Of a stretch of 33,792 nt of DNA, positions 1 to 7,309 are shown piece after piece. Where the stretch lies: assembly GCA_016763855.1 (NCBI GenBank), contig JAESSY010000076.1, forward strand, positions 1 to 33,792, in the 5' to 3' direction. This stretch comes from Pseudomonadales bacterium (GTDB taxonomy: Bacteria > Pseudomonadota > Gammaproteobacteria > Pseudomonadales > Azotimanducaceae). Within the stretch, counting starts at the first letter, position 1. Every line of letters begins with the position of its first letter. The notes below the pieces were generated by a model. The model did not search any database and was not told where the DNA came from. It saw only the letters and a list, made by a program, of their open reading frames with translations. Both the position numbers and the translations under genes were made by a program.

Positions 1-653
1 TCCAGCACTTCCAAAACATGATTCGTCGAATGTTTTGGGGTGCCATCTTTATACCAATAGTCCCATGGGTTCTGATTCATCATTGCACTGACATAAAGGG
101 TTGCTGCATCAAGATCGTTTGGGTAGGTAGCAACCAAATTCTTCATTGCATCAACATAAGCTGCATTAAGTGCAGCCCTGTCTGCCTTTGGATCGGGAGA
201 ATATCTAACGGCTAAGGCATCAATGTAAGCCGCTTCTTTCGCGGTGACTTTGTCTTTCAATGCCAGTGCTCGTTGCATAGCACCCCATGTCGCAGCAATC
301 ACAGCTTCCTGCATTGGGAGGTTTAAATTGGGACCCAGCACTAATGCCATTCCCCAATATGCCATCGCATTATTTTGATCTAACCTTACCGCCTCTTTAA
401 AGGAGCGCAACGCTTCTGAATGATTAAATGCCAGGGTCAATTTATACCCTTGATCAAAAAAGAATTGTGAACGCGCGCTATTTGTCGTTACCTTCATATG
501 ATGGTCACCCAGATTCGCGAGCTCAGGCGCGATAGCCTCTGTGGCCATGAACGGGTCAGCCTTGATCGCTCTAGGATCATGAATTTGAGCATTAACTGAG
601 GAACAAAGAAGAAACAAAAGATAGCTGGCAAGCAATCTGGACACGGCATTCAT
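1..653 (-). CDS. Secreted TPR-repeat protein, 3' end outside window
   Basis: An open frame runs from an ATG at 653 to the left edge with no stop, so only the N-terminal 217 or so residues are present. The start MNAVSRLLASYLLFLLCSSVNAQ is a signal peptide with likely cleavage after NA. A helical repeat region follows (FFFDQGYKLTLAFNHSEALRSF... then AMAYWGMALVLGPNLN), which matches a family of exported tetratricopeptide proteins with the FDQG/FNHxEAxRSF and WGxAxxxGxNxN signatures. The molecular function of that family is not known to me. An AGG lies directly against the ATG, so the GTG four codons later (644-642), at normal spacing from that AGG, could be the real start. No partner gene is evident. 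Confidence 0.8.
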   Translation of the reverse strand, partial: MNAVSRLLASYLLFLLCSSVNAQIHDPRAIKADPFMATEAIAPELANLGDHHMKVTTNSARSQFFFDQGYKLTLAFNHSEALRSFKEAVRLDQNNAMAYWGMALVLGPNLNLPMQEAVIAATWGAMQRALALKDKVTAKEAAYIDALAVRYSPDPKADRAALNAAYVDAMKNLVATYPNDLDAATLYVSAMMNQNPWDYWYKDGTPKHSTNHVLEVL

Positions 654-798
654 CCTGTAAGAATATCTGAACAACAACCATAGCGTATCTGATCAAATAT
701 CACTAACTGTCCACAATCAATGGTAATTGAGAGGGGGAATTCTTGTTCTGTCATCCGCGCTATAAGTCAGCACCTTTGATTAATTTGGAAGCAAATAA

Positions 799-1425
799 TC
801 AAAGAGACGCTTTAAAATTTGTCATTGTCGTCCTTGCATCTTTAAAGATCGAAAGAGATCCTTTGATAAACAAGGCAGAAATTCCCAAGCCGACAATAAC
901 GTCAGGCCAATGGCTTGCACTAAGATAAACGGCTACACCTGCCGCCAGCACAGACAAATTAGCAATAATATCGTTTCTGGAACACAGCCATACTGATCGC
1001 ATATTAACATCGTCTTCTCTATACCTGGTCAACATATAAAGGCAGATGCTATTGGCAGCGAGAGCCATCATGCCCACAAGACCAATGACTGCAAAGTCAG
1101 GTACCTCTGGCTGAAACAATCGTAACACCGCTTGTGCCAACACGACCAAACCGAAAATAAACATAATCACGGCTTTTACATAAGCCGCCCAGGCCTTCCA
1201 CTCATCATTCTTGGTTACCACATACAAACTGAAACCGTATACAAATGCATCACCAAGCATATCGAGAGAATCAGCCATTAGCGCAATTGATGAAGCAATG
1301 ATCCCAGCAGAGAATTCAACGACAAACATGAGACAGTTTATGACCAACACAATAACGAGCGTTCTAGACTGGCTTTCACGAAGTTTGACAAGTTCATGCC
1401 CTGCGTCTTCACAACAGTTGTTCAC
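799..1425 (-). CDS. CDF-family cation transporter without cytoplasmic domain
   Basis: A 208-residue inner-membrane protein with about six hydrophobic segments. It is shorter than standard cation diffusion facilitators (about 300 aa) because the C-terminal cytoplasmic domain is missing. The intramembrane metal site is visible as D55-x3-D59 (ADSLDMLGDA) in TM2 and C148-x3-D152 (CSRND) in TM5, where His is common in zinc exporters. The N-terminus carries a Cys-Cys...His motif (NNCCEDAGH) that could bind a metal. This arrangement is typical of short 'cation transporter' proteins linked with heavy-metal efflux; zinc, cadmium or cobalt export is an inference. The start is a GTG preceded by AAGG at suitable spacing. 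The gene appears monocistronic. Confidence 0.85.
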   Translation of the reverse strand: MNNCCEDAGHELVKLRESQSRTLVIVLVINCLMFVVEFSAGIIASSIALMADSLDMLGDAFVYGFSLYVVTKNDEWKAWAAYVKAVIMFIFGLVVLAQAVLRLFQPEVPDFAVIGLVGMMALAANSICLYMLTRYREDDVNMRSVWLCSRNDIIANLSVLAAGVAVYLSASHWPDVIVGLGISALFIKGSLSIFKDARTTMTNFKASL

Positions 1426-1464
1426 AATTAACGGCCTTTTTTCAACCTATTACACACGGAGAAA

Positions 1465-1488
1465 GTAACACTAAGATCGAGGGGTTAC
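1465..1488 (-). promoter_or_regulatory. Possible operator upstream of the CDF transporter
   Basis: GTAAC and GTTAC form short inverted arms separated by 14 bases, about 40 bases upstream of the transporter GTG. On the minus strand the same stretch also reads as a near-direct repeat TAGTGTAAC / TAGTGTTAC. The geometry is compatible with a metal-regulator operator, but no regulator gene is nearby and the arms are short. Confidence 0.2.
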
Positions 1489-1632
1489 ACTATTATCAAT
1501 CAATAGATGAGGCCGAAGCATACAAAACTTAATCAACGAAGTACATTAGTGATCGTTTACCGATAGCTACCAAGAGCCGTTTTACTTAGAGCACTGTCAT
1601 CCTAGAAGCCGCAGTTGAATCATCCTGTTATT

Positions 1633-1953
1633 TCAATATTGTTTCTTTGGCAGCTTCACTCGAATGCCATCTAGCTCATCACTTACTTTGATCTGGCAGG
1701 CTAGACGACTCTCATCATTCACATCAAAGGCAAAATCAAGCATAGCGCTTTCTAGCTCTTCGGGGGCTTCACATTTTTTTTGCCAATCTTCACTGATATA
1801 ACAATGGCAAGTTGCACAGGCGCACAAACCACCGCAATCTCCTTCGATGCCAGGCACCATATTATTGATTGCACCCTCCATCAAAGTAACACCATTTGGC
1901 AACGAAAGAGTGTGTTCAGTACCGCTGAACTCTACATAAGTAATTCGCGCCAT
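1633..1953 (-). CDS. [2Fe-2S] ferredoxin, adrenodoxin/ISC type
   Basis: A 106-residue soluble electron-transfer protein. Cysteines C40, C46 and C49 (C-x5-C-x2-C in CGGLCACATC) and C86 (RLACQI) are the four cluster ligands in the spacing of vertebrate-type ferredoxins that serve P450s and other oxygenases. Two further cysteines, C44 and C51, lie inside the motif. Its ATG follows directly after the stop of the PAS gene (TAA then ATG), and a GGTGAG about nine bases upstream could be the ribosome binding site. It is therefore the last gene of the diiron-PAS-ferredoxin operon. The natural inference is that it donates electrons to the diiron protein. A role in Fe-S assembly is less likely because no isc genes are nearby. 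Confidence 0.9.
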   Translation of the reverse strand: MARITYVEFSGTEHTLSLPNGVTLMEGAINNMVPGIEGDCGGLCACATCHCYISEDWQKKCEAPEELESAMLDFAFDVNDESRLACQIKVSDELDGIRVKLPKKQY

Positions 1954-3108
1954 TTATGTAGACTCACCTACGTTGGTGAGATCCCGACCTTCAGCAATAA
2001 TGTAGCGCACTTGGCCCTCAGAATCAGTGACTGCCTTAAGAGAAAAATCAATGTCATGGGTTTTGTCACCAATTGGCAGTTCAGCTCTGGCCCTATGAAC
2101 TTCACCTCGGCTAACGCGAACAACGTTTTCTTTAAGCTCGAGTCTAACTTCCTCAGAAGGTTCCGCCCACCAATCTAGCATCCAAAAATCCCGGCCCCGA
2201 GGGTCTTCATCATTTGGCAGTAGGTCTTTCGCAGCGGAATTAAACTCTAGTATTTTTCCATCAGCAGACAATAATGCCATGGCTTCAACTGCATTCTCGA
2301 AAACTGCACGAAACCTCAACTCCTTCTCTCGTAAAGCCTGCTCGGCCTGCTTTCGCTGAGTAATATCTCGAATCTGTGCACTGATCAGAAGCTGGCCATC
2401 AACCATCGTTTTTGTAATGGAAGCTTCTAGAGGTATAACGCGTCCATCCTTGTGTAATCCTTTTATTTCAGAGCGATTACCCATTAATTTTGATGCTTCC
2501 GTGCCCTTAGCGAATCCGCTCACTTGTTTCCTGTGTTTTTCGGCATAGGAGCCTGGCACCAATAATTCAAAATTCTTGCCTATAATTTCATCCGTCGTAT
2601 AGCCAAACATTTCCTCAGCTTTTTTATTCCAATAACGAACATGTTGTTCATCATCAATTGTCATTACAGCATCTTCGCCAATAGCAAGAATCCGATTGCT
2701 GACCAATTTTGCATGTCGCAGATCCAACGTCGATTGGTACTCTTCGGTAATGTCTTGAAGTATCACAAGAAAAAAAGATTCTTCCTCTTTGACAAATGCA
2801 GAAACACGTACCCTAAATTTAAGCTCTTCACCTGACTTCGTAACGCCATTCAGACTCAAATAGCGCAATTGATGAGAATCTGGATTATCTGCCCAACGAG
2901 CAAACCACGCGACAACATCGAGGCGCTCTCTTTCTCCAGAAGGCATTAAGTGCGATACATGTTTACCAACAAGATCTGATTCTGAAAATTCTGTTAGGGA
3001 TTCAAGCGCATCATTCACGTATACGATCTTCCCCTGCTCTGAAGTGATCAATAGCGCTTCCGGCAACGCCTTGATCAACTCTATTGCATCTTGATCAATA
3101 AAGCTCAA
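1954..3108 (-). CDS. Triple PAS-domain protein without output domain
   Basis: 384 residues with three PAS/PAC units: about 10-120 (ALLITSEQGKIVYVN to LVILQDITEE), about 130-255 (VMTIDDEQHVRYWNKKAEEMFGY to SAQIRDITQRK) and about 260-380 (ALREKELRFRAVFENAVEA to IIAEGRDLT). No kinase, GGDEF, EAL, helix-turn-helix or methyl-accepting module follows, and no signal peptide or membrane segment is seen, so it should be a cytosolic sensor or scaffold. The start is a TTG with GGAGG eight bases upstream. An ATG directly followed by TAG lies between that SD and the TTG but is only one base from the SD. The gene sits between the diiron protein (40-base gap) and the ferredoxin (no gap). Ligand and partner are unknown; haem or flavin cannot be told from sequence alone. 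Confidence 0.85.
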   Translation of the reverse strand: MSFIDQDAIELIKALPEALLITSEQGKIVYVNDALESLTEFSESDLVGKHVSHLMPSGERERLDVVAWFARWADNPDSHQLRYLSLNGVTKSGEELKFRVRVSAFVKEEESFFLVILQDITEEYQSTLDLRHAKLVSNRILAIGEDAVMTIDDEQHVRYWNKKAEEMFGYTTDEIIGKNFELLVPGSYAEKHRKQVSGFAKGTEASKLMGNRSEIKGLHKDGRVIPLEASITKTMVDGQLLISAQIRDITQRKQAEQALREKELRFRAVFENAVEAMALLSADGKILEFNSAAKDLLPNDEDPRGRDFWMLDWWAEPSEEVRLELKENVVRVSRGEVHRARAELPIGDKTHDIDFSLKAVTDSEGQVRYIIAEGRDLTNVGEST

Positions 3109-3148
3109 TCTACATGCCTCCGTTTAAAACTGTTAACTTAACTTCTGC

Positions 3149-4233
3149 TTAGTATTCCGCGCCGGACTCATTCAAAACATTCATATCAGATTTCGCGTCT
3201 TCCATAGCATTTAGAACACTCAAGTCTTCATTTACGAGTAGTCCAACGCCTTCAAATAGTTCTTTTGTCCGCGGTGTAATTAACCCAGTTCTGACAAGCG
3301 CAGGGATCATCAGATCGTTTACTGAATGAACCTGTCCAGGCATTAAATCCATAGCAATTCCTAGCTCTCGCGCTTCAGCCATACCAGCCGAAAAATCTTC
3401 CGGATCAATTTCTGAGATTTTTAACACCTGCAGAAAACCTTCATCAATTTCAGACTGACCATTAATGAGAATTGAAACCGCATCAAATGCGAATTGGGCA
3501 AGTTCTTCCACTTCATCTTGATGAAGCTTTGCAACAAGCGGTCCTAAGAATACATGCCCAAAAGAGACATGCCGAGATTCATCACGCATGACATTAAAAG
3601 TAATAGATTTTAGTAAGGGCTCATCTGTTTGACGATACATATTATTAAAGGCACCTAGCGCTAAGCCCTCTACAATCATATTCATGCCGATCATGACCTT
3701 TCGGTAATCTTTGGTTTGTAAGGTGACGTCAATTAACTGCTTTAGCCATGGGGTCATCGGATAGTGAATTGCCAGTTTCTTAATATACCGGTCATAAACT
3801 TCAACGTGGCGAGCTTCATCCATTGTTTGAGTTGCGGCGTAATATTTCGCGATGGTGTCTGGCACCGAGTGCGTGACTGTCGCTGCTGTTAAGGTCGCAC
3901 CTTGCTCTCCATGTAAGAATTGGCTGAGCATTTGTGCTGTGGAGTGAGCCGCAAATGTTTCTTGCTGAGTTTTAGATAGGCGTTTAAAAAACGGCATGTG
4001 TGAATATTGCGTATTGCCCCTTGCGACAATTGGCTTAGACGGATCGATGACCGTATCCCAATCCAGATCATCTGCATCCCATTGATTTTTTTAGCGCGTT
4101 TATATAGACTTTCTACTTTATCAACAGAACCTTCATAGTCAAAGTTCCAGCAAAATTGCGTAACTGCTTCGTAACAATCCACCAGATCCTGTTTTGTGTC
4201 ATCAGACGACTTAATATTCTCTAACGATCCCAT
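3149..4233 (-). CDS. Ferritin-like diiron protein, one frameshift
   Basis: The gene is split into two overlapping frames. The ATG at 4233 has GAGGA eight bases upstream, and this frame runs to an A7 run (about 4086-4092). The rest is in the other frame down to 3149. Adding one A (A8) gives a continuous 361-residue protein (...YKRAKK-NQWDADDLDW...). The corrected protein has a complete diiron ligand set of the ribonucleotide-reductase-R2/oxygenase type: E110 (HGEQG), E140-x2-H143 (DEARH), E189 (VEG) and E219-x2-H222 (DESRH). No signal peptide is seen. This family is usually annotated only as 'ferritin-like domain-containing protein'. An oxygenase or oxidase role, fed by the ferredoxin of the same operon, is inference. 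The ATG at 3997 lies in mid-domain and is not the native start. Confidence 0.8.
4086..4092 (-). other. Frameshift site, A7 homopolymer in the diiron gene
   Basis: On the coding strand GCT AAA AAA ATC moves out of frame. GCT AAA AAA AAT CAA TGG would restore the conserved continuation NQWDADD. Upstream of this point the second frame meets a TAA at once, so the join must be here. It could be a sequencing miscall, a real deletion, or a slippage site where a -1 slip on AAA restores the frame. Confidence 0.75.
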
Positions 4234-4264
4234 CTCAATATCCTCTATAATATAAAGTACTAGG

Positions 4265-4306
4265 ACTCTAAAAGGTAAAATCGTAAACTACCTTGATCTA
4301 TGTCAG
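4265..4306 (-). promoter_or_regulatory. Predicted FNR/Anr-dependent promoter of the diiron operon
   Basis: The box TTGAT-CTAT-GTCAG at 4293-4306 matches the FNR/Anr consensus TTGAT-N4-ATCAA at 8 of 10 positions. A -10-like TAGAGT lies at 4270-4265 on the minus strand. A transcription start near 4258 would put the box centre at -41.5, the classical class II activator position, and leave a short leader before the SD and the ATG at 4233. The box is read directly; the promoter is inferred. Confidence 0.45.
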
Positions 4307-4362
4307 TTTTGGCCTGCTGAAGGTCTCGAACTGTCCTAATATGACGGGCTTTTCGAATTTTC

Positions 4363-4376
4363 TTGACCTATATCAA
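4363..4376. promoter_or_regulatory. FNR/Anr-type box, central site
   Basis: TTGAC-CTAT-ATCAA matches the FNR/Anr/Dnr consensus TTGAT-N4-ATCAA at 9 of 10 conserved positions. It lies between the two outer boxes, 70 bases from the left one and 26 from the right one (start to start). It could act as an auxiliary or repressing site for either divergent gene. Confidence 0.6.
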
Positions 4377-4388
4377 ATAAACGCCGGA

Positions 4389-4430
4389 CTGATTTATATC
4401 AACCCTCTCTAAGATAGGTTTGAGTAACAT
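4389..4430 (+). promoter_or_regulatory. Predicted FNR/Anr-dependent promoter of the small secreted protein
   Basis: The box CTGAT-TTAT-ATCAA at 4389-4402 matches the FNR/Anr consensus at 9 of 10 positions. A -10-like TAACAT lies at 4425-4430. A transcription start near 4437 would place the box centre at -41.5, giving a 30-base leader to the ATG at 4467. Induction at low oxygen, or by nitric oxide if a Dnr-type protein binds, is inferred from the site. Confidence 0.45.
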
Positions 4431-4466
4431 GCGCAAACAGGTTTTTTAAAATGGTATACAAAAACC

Positions 4467-4862
4467 ATGAACAGAATACTAAAGACCCTTGCATGGCTTC
4501 CTTTACTTACGACATCCTTAGCTGTCTCGGCCTCTAATTGGCAATGTAATGTGCAGATAAGCTTTGGCAACAACAAACCTGTTAACGCTAACATTTACCT
4601 AGCACTACAAATGAATTCAATCCAATTTAAGATAGGCGATAAAAATATTGAAGTAAGCCCTCTCACAATCAGCAATGGGCTATACGATTATTCAAAACAA
4701 GAAACTTCAGACCTTAGCAATGAACGAATTACAAGCGCTAGATTTTTCAGATTTGATAGCCACGATGGCGACCTGGTCTACATAGACCATGATGCTAATC
4801 ATCAAATGATCATTGGTACATGTAGGGTACAAAACCTGCAAAAGGGTCCAAACACAAACTAG
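4467..4862 (+). CDS. Small secreted protein of unknown function
   Basis: 131 residues beginning with a clear signal peptide (MNRILKTLAWLPLLTTSLAVSA, cleavage near residue 22). The mature part is about 109 residues, rich in Asn, Ser and Ile, with two cysteines (C27 in WQCNV and one in IGTCRV near the C-terminus) that could form a disulfide in the periplasm. The mature N-terminus (SNWQCNVQISFGNN) suggests a compact beta-rich fold. I do not recognise a family. No good Shine-Dalgarno precedes the ATG; the choice rests on the signal peptide. It is divergent from the diiron operon and has an FNR/Anr-type box at the expected activating distance. The amidohydrolase follows after 65 bases and may be co-transcribed. 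Confidence 0.7.
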   Translation: MNRILKTLAWLPLLTTSLAVSASNWQCNVQISFGNNKPVNANIYLALQMNSIQFKIGDKNIEVSPLTISNGLYDYSKQETSDLSNERITSARFFRFDSHDGDLVYIDHDANHQMIIGTCRVQNLQKGPNTN

Positions 4863-4927
4863 AATCAAGTTGAGATTCAATGTAATGGTGTTTAGGCTGT
4901 ACAAAATATTTAAAAGCGAACTCAATT

Positions 4928-6370
4928 ATGCTCAAAACTGCACCTAGTATCTCTTATCTAGATCGCCAAATTGCCAGCTGCCTCCTAGCGTTAATGATAC
5001 TGACTGCTTGTTCACCAAGCCCAGTTCAGGAAGATAGCGCGACGGATCTCTCGACTTCTATTGCGATAGAAAATGTCACTGTCATCGATGCAGAGAATCA
5101 GATCAGAGAAAACTATACGGTCATCATAAATGGAGATGCAATTACTCATGTTGGGCCATCAACAAAAACTCCAAAAGCCGGAACAACTATAGACGGTACA
5201 GATCAGTTTCTTATCCCCGGGCTATGGGATATGCACGTACATCTAAGCTATGACGACAGATTTACCGATTCGATGCCCGCTACTTTTCTCAAATACGGCA
5301 TTACCAGCGTTCGTGATACCGGCGGATTATTGAAAAACATGCTGCCTCTGGTAGAAAAACTAAAAGCAGAAGGGGCTATTTCTCCACGGGTTTTCTTCAG
5401 CGGACCACTATTAGATGGCCGCTTTGTCGTCTATGACGGTAAGTCACGACCTGAGATAGGGACTAGCAATGACAATATTCAAGCTGCTCGCGACAACGTT
5501 ATTATGCTCAAAAAAGTGGGGGCTGATTTTATCAAGATATACGAATTGGTTTCACCTGAAGTCTTTGCCGCAATGGTAGATGAAGCAAATAAACAACACA
5601 TGCCGATAGCCTCACATGTCCCCTTATCCATGACGGCATCCTCTGCAGGACCCGAAGTCGGTTCTATGGAACACTTAAGAAATGTTGAGCTGGACTGCGC
5701 CAACAATAGTGATGAGCTACTTAGAATCCGCAATGAAACTTTAAACAATTACCAGCCGGGATCAGGATATGCGCTGAGAGCTTCCCTACATAAGCTACAA
5801 CGAATACCTGCCGTTCTCGATTTAGACGAAGCACAATGCAGTAAGGTATTAACAAACTTGATGCATACCATCCAGGTACCTACTCTCAGACTCAATGCTT
5901 TCACGCTCATGCCTGCCTTTGAGCGCGAAGATTTCTCAGAAGCCCTAAAAGATATGGGAAATGACGTACAGACAGATTGGGCTGAGCGACCAACCTGGTT
6001 TGATCCAGATCCTAAACTTAGGGATCAGCGATTTGCTGAATATTCCATGGCAATGATTAAACGAATGAATCTCGCGGGGGTACCCATTGGCGCAGGAACC
6101 GACACGCCCATTAATATGGCGATTCCCGGTTATAGCTTGCACAACGAACTTAGCATGTTAGTTAAGGCCGGTCTGACACCGCTTCAGGCATTGCGCGCTG
6201 CCACTATCACTCCAGCTGAGTTCTTTTCTCTTGAAAATGAAATGGGCACCATAGAGGTCGGTAAGCGAGCTGATTTAGTTTTGCTTAATGAAAATCCATT
6301 ACTCGATATTAGAAATACTCGAAAGATAGATCGTGTTATTTCAAAGGGCAAAGTTGTAGTACTATTTTAA
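4928..6370 (+). CDS. Lipoprotein amidohydrolase (imidazolonepropionase/prolidase-like)
   Basis: 480 residues. The N-terminus has a hydrophobic stretch and a lipobox LTAC (Cys28), so it is likely lipidated and anchored in the envelope. The amidohydrolase metal centre is visible: H103 and H105 (MHVH), K203 (FIKIYE, candidate carbamylated lysine), H230 (ASHVP), H249 (MEHL) and D392 (GAGTDTP). The C-terminus closes the usual beta-sandwich (GKRADLVLLNENPLLDI). Members of this family hydrolyse cyclic amides or C-terminal dipeptides (Xaa-Pro or Xaa-Arg); the substrate here cannot be assigned. The start codon has only a weak upstream purine stretch. It follows the small secreted protein on the same strand. 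Confidence 0.88.
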   Translation: MLKTAPSISYLDRQIASCLLALMILTACSPSPVQEDSATDLSTSIAIENVTVIDAENQIRENYTVIINGDAITHVGPSTKTPKAGTTIDGTDQFLIPGLWDMHVHLSYDDRFTDSMPATFLKYGITSVRDTGGLLKNMLPLVEKLKAEGAISPRVFFSGPLLDGRFVVYDGKSRPEIGTSNDNIQAARDNVIMLKKVGADFIKIYELVSPEVFAAMVDEANKQHMPIASHVPLSMTASSAGPEVGSMEHLRNVELDCANNSDELLRIRNETLNNYQPGSGYALRASLHKLQRIPAVLDLDEAQCSKVLTNLMHTIQVPTLRLNAFTLMPAFEREDFSEALKDMGNDVQTDWAERPTWFDPDPKLRDQRFAEYSMAMIKRMNLAGVPIGAGTDTPINMAIPGYSLHNELSMLVKAGLTPLQALRAATITPAEFFSLENEMGTIEVGKRADLVLLNENPLLDIRNTRKIDRVISKGKVVVLF

Positions 6371-6478
6371 TTGCAACTAGGTTAAATATTAATTTTTGGA
6401 TGCATTATCCCTCATGGTTACTCGTTCTAAATTAGCAGGCTCTAGACTTCTCACCAAACCAGAAATGAGATCTATCTG

Positions 6479-7009
6479 TTAATCTCTGGCCTGCAACTCA
6501 AACAACCAAAGATTGTTTGATGTCACTTCATCCATGGGAATGTCGGCACCCCCCATATATTTCCTGCCCAATTCTTTCAAAACCGCCACGACAATTTCAT
6601 CATCCTTAATCCGCACTAGTTGTCGATCATAAAGCTTGCCATCCACTCGCAGAATTGCCCGTCCATCTTTCTCTGCTTCGAAAGGCCAGTGTTTCCAGAT
6701 CTTGCCTATTGTTGTATTCATGTATCCAGAAGGGATAAAGATTCTGCCACCGGTTTCCATGACAAATGTGGTGCGAGATCTCGCAGGATCCAAAAGCTGA
6801 AATTCTACCGAGAAGTAATCCTTAAGGAATTTCCAATCGGGCTCTTCAGAATTGGACTGTTGCTCTCCACTGGTAAATGGCCCTGCCGCTACTCTCTCAA
6901 GATGACCCTCCATAGGTCCATCGTGGAATCGTGCCACCGTGAAGATGCCGCCAACAACGAGGACGAAAATGACAATTGCACCAACAATAATTCTTAGTAT
7001 CCATTTCAT
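6479..7009 (-). CDS. Membrane-anchored protein of unknown function
   Basis: 176 residues with one N-terminal hydrophobic helix (about 4-26) after MKW, most likely an uncleaved anchor with the rest in the periplasm. The soluble part contains DWKFLKDYFSVEFQLLDP and GRIFIPSGYMNTTIGKIWKHWP, which suggests a small beta-barrel or split-barrel domain, but I cannot name a family. It lacks cysteines and obvious catalytic motifs. The start is well supported: AGGA lies eight bases upstream of the ATG. The gene converges with the amidohydrolase (108-base gap) and has its own upstream region, so it is probably monocistronic. Confidence 0.7.
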   Translation of the reverse strand: MKWILRIIVGAIVIFVLVVGGIFTVARFHDGPMEGHLERVAAGPFTSGEQQSNSEEPDWKFLKDYFSVEFQLLDPARSRTTFVMETGGRIFIPSGYMNTTIGKIWKHWPFEAEKDGRAILRVDGKLYDRQLVRIKDDEIVVAVLKELGRKYMGGADIPMDEVTSNNLWLFELQARD

Positions 7010-7309
7010 GAGGAAGATCCTTTGTAAACAAGTAGGAAATATGGAAGAAGCCTAACACAAATTCATTGTATACCCCCTAGGCGCACAACTACTCTTATCA
7101 TACTCAAGCAATCCTAATTCCTATGAATACCTATTCCCCTCAGAAATATTCCTTTTTCTGACACCACTGTCTAATCTACTGTTCAATTCACGCTAGCCAA
7201 TATAATTCGATTAGAATCGAGTGAATAGTACCGCGAGTACAAATGGTCACATCCGACTAGCATCTCTATTTGCACAACAGCATCGTCTCAAGATCAGAGT
7301 CTTCACGAT
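7010..7309. other. 300-base intergenic region with a 14-bp palindrome
   Basis: No gene is seen. It must carry divergent promoters for the anchored unknown protein and the thioesterase. A perfect 14-base inverted repeat TCGATT-AG-AATCGA lies at 7207-7220, nested inside the arms ATTCAC (7186-7191) and GTGAAT (7221-7226). A GTAC-CGCGA-GTAC motif follows. These are candidate operator elements, with no regulator gene nearby. Confidence 0.35.

Noticed and set aside
1633-1953. Ferredoxin as the missing electron carrier of BoxB
   Set aside because: It is about 28 kb away, in a tight operon with another diiron protein, and BoxB is known to use the flavoprotein BoxA.
3149-3997. Independent 282-residue ferritin-like gene starting at 3997
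   Set aside because: The reading continues naturally into the upstream frame with one added A, the ATG lies inside conserved sequence, and it lacks an SD. It is the 3' part of the frameshifted gene.
3889-4233. Separate 114-residue protein overlapping the diiron gene
   Set aside because: Only its first 49 codons look like real protein; after the A7 run the frame is out-of-frame noise over the diiron gene.
5479-5748. 89-residue serine-rich ORF on the minus strand
   Set aside because: Antisense shadow of the amidohydrolase, which has all its metal ligands.
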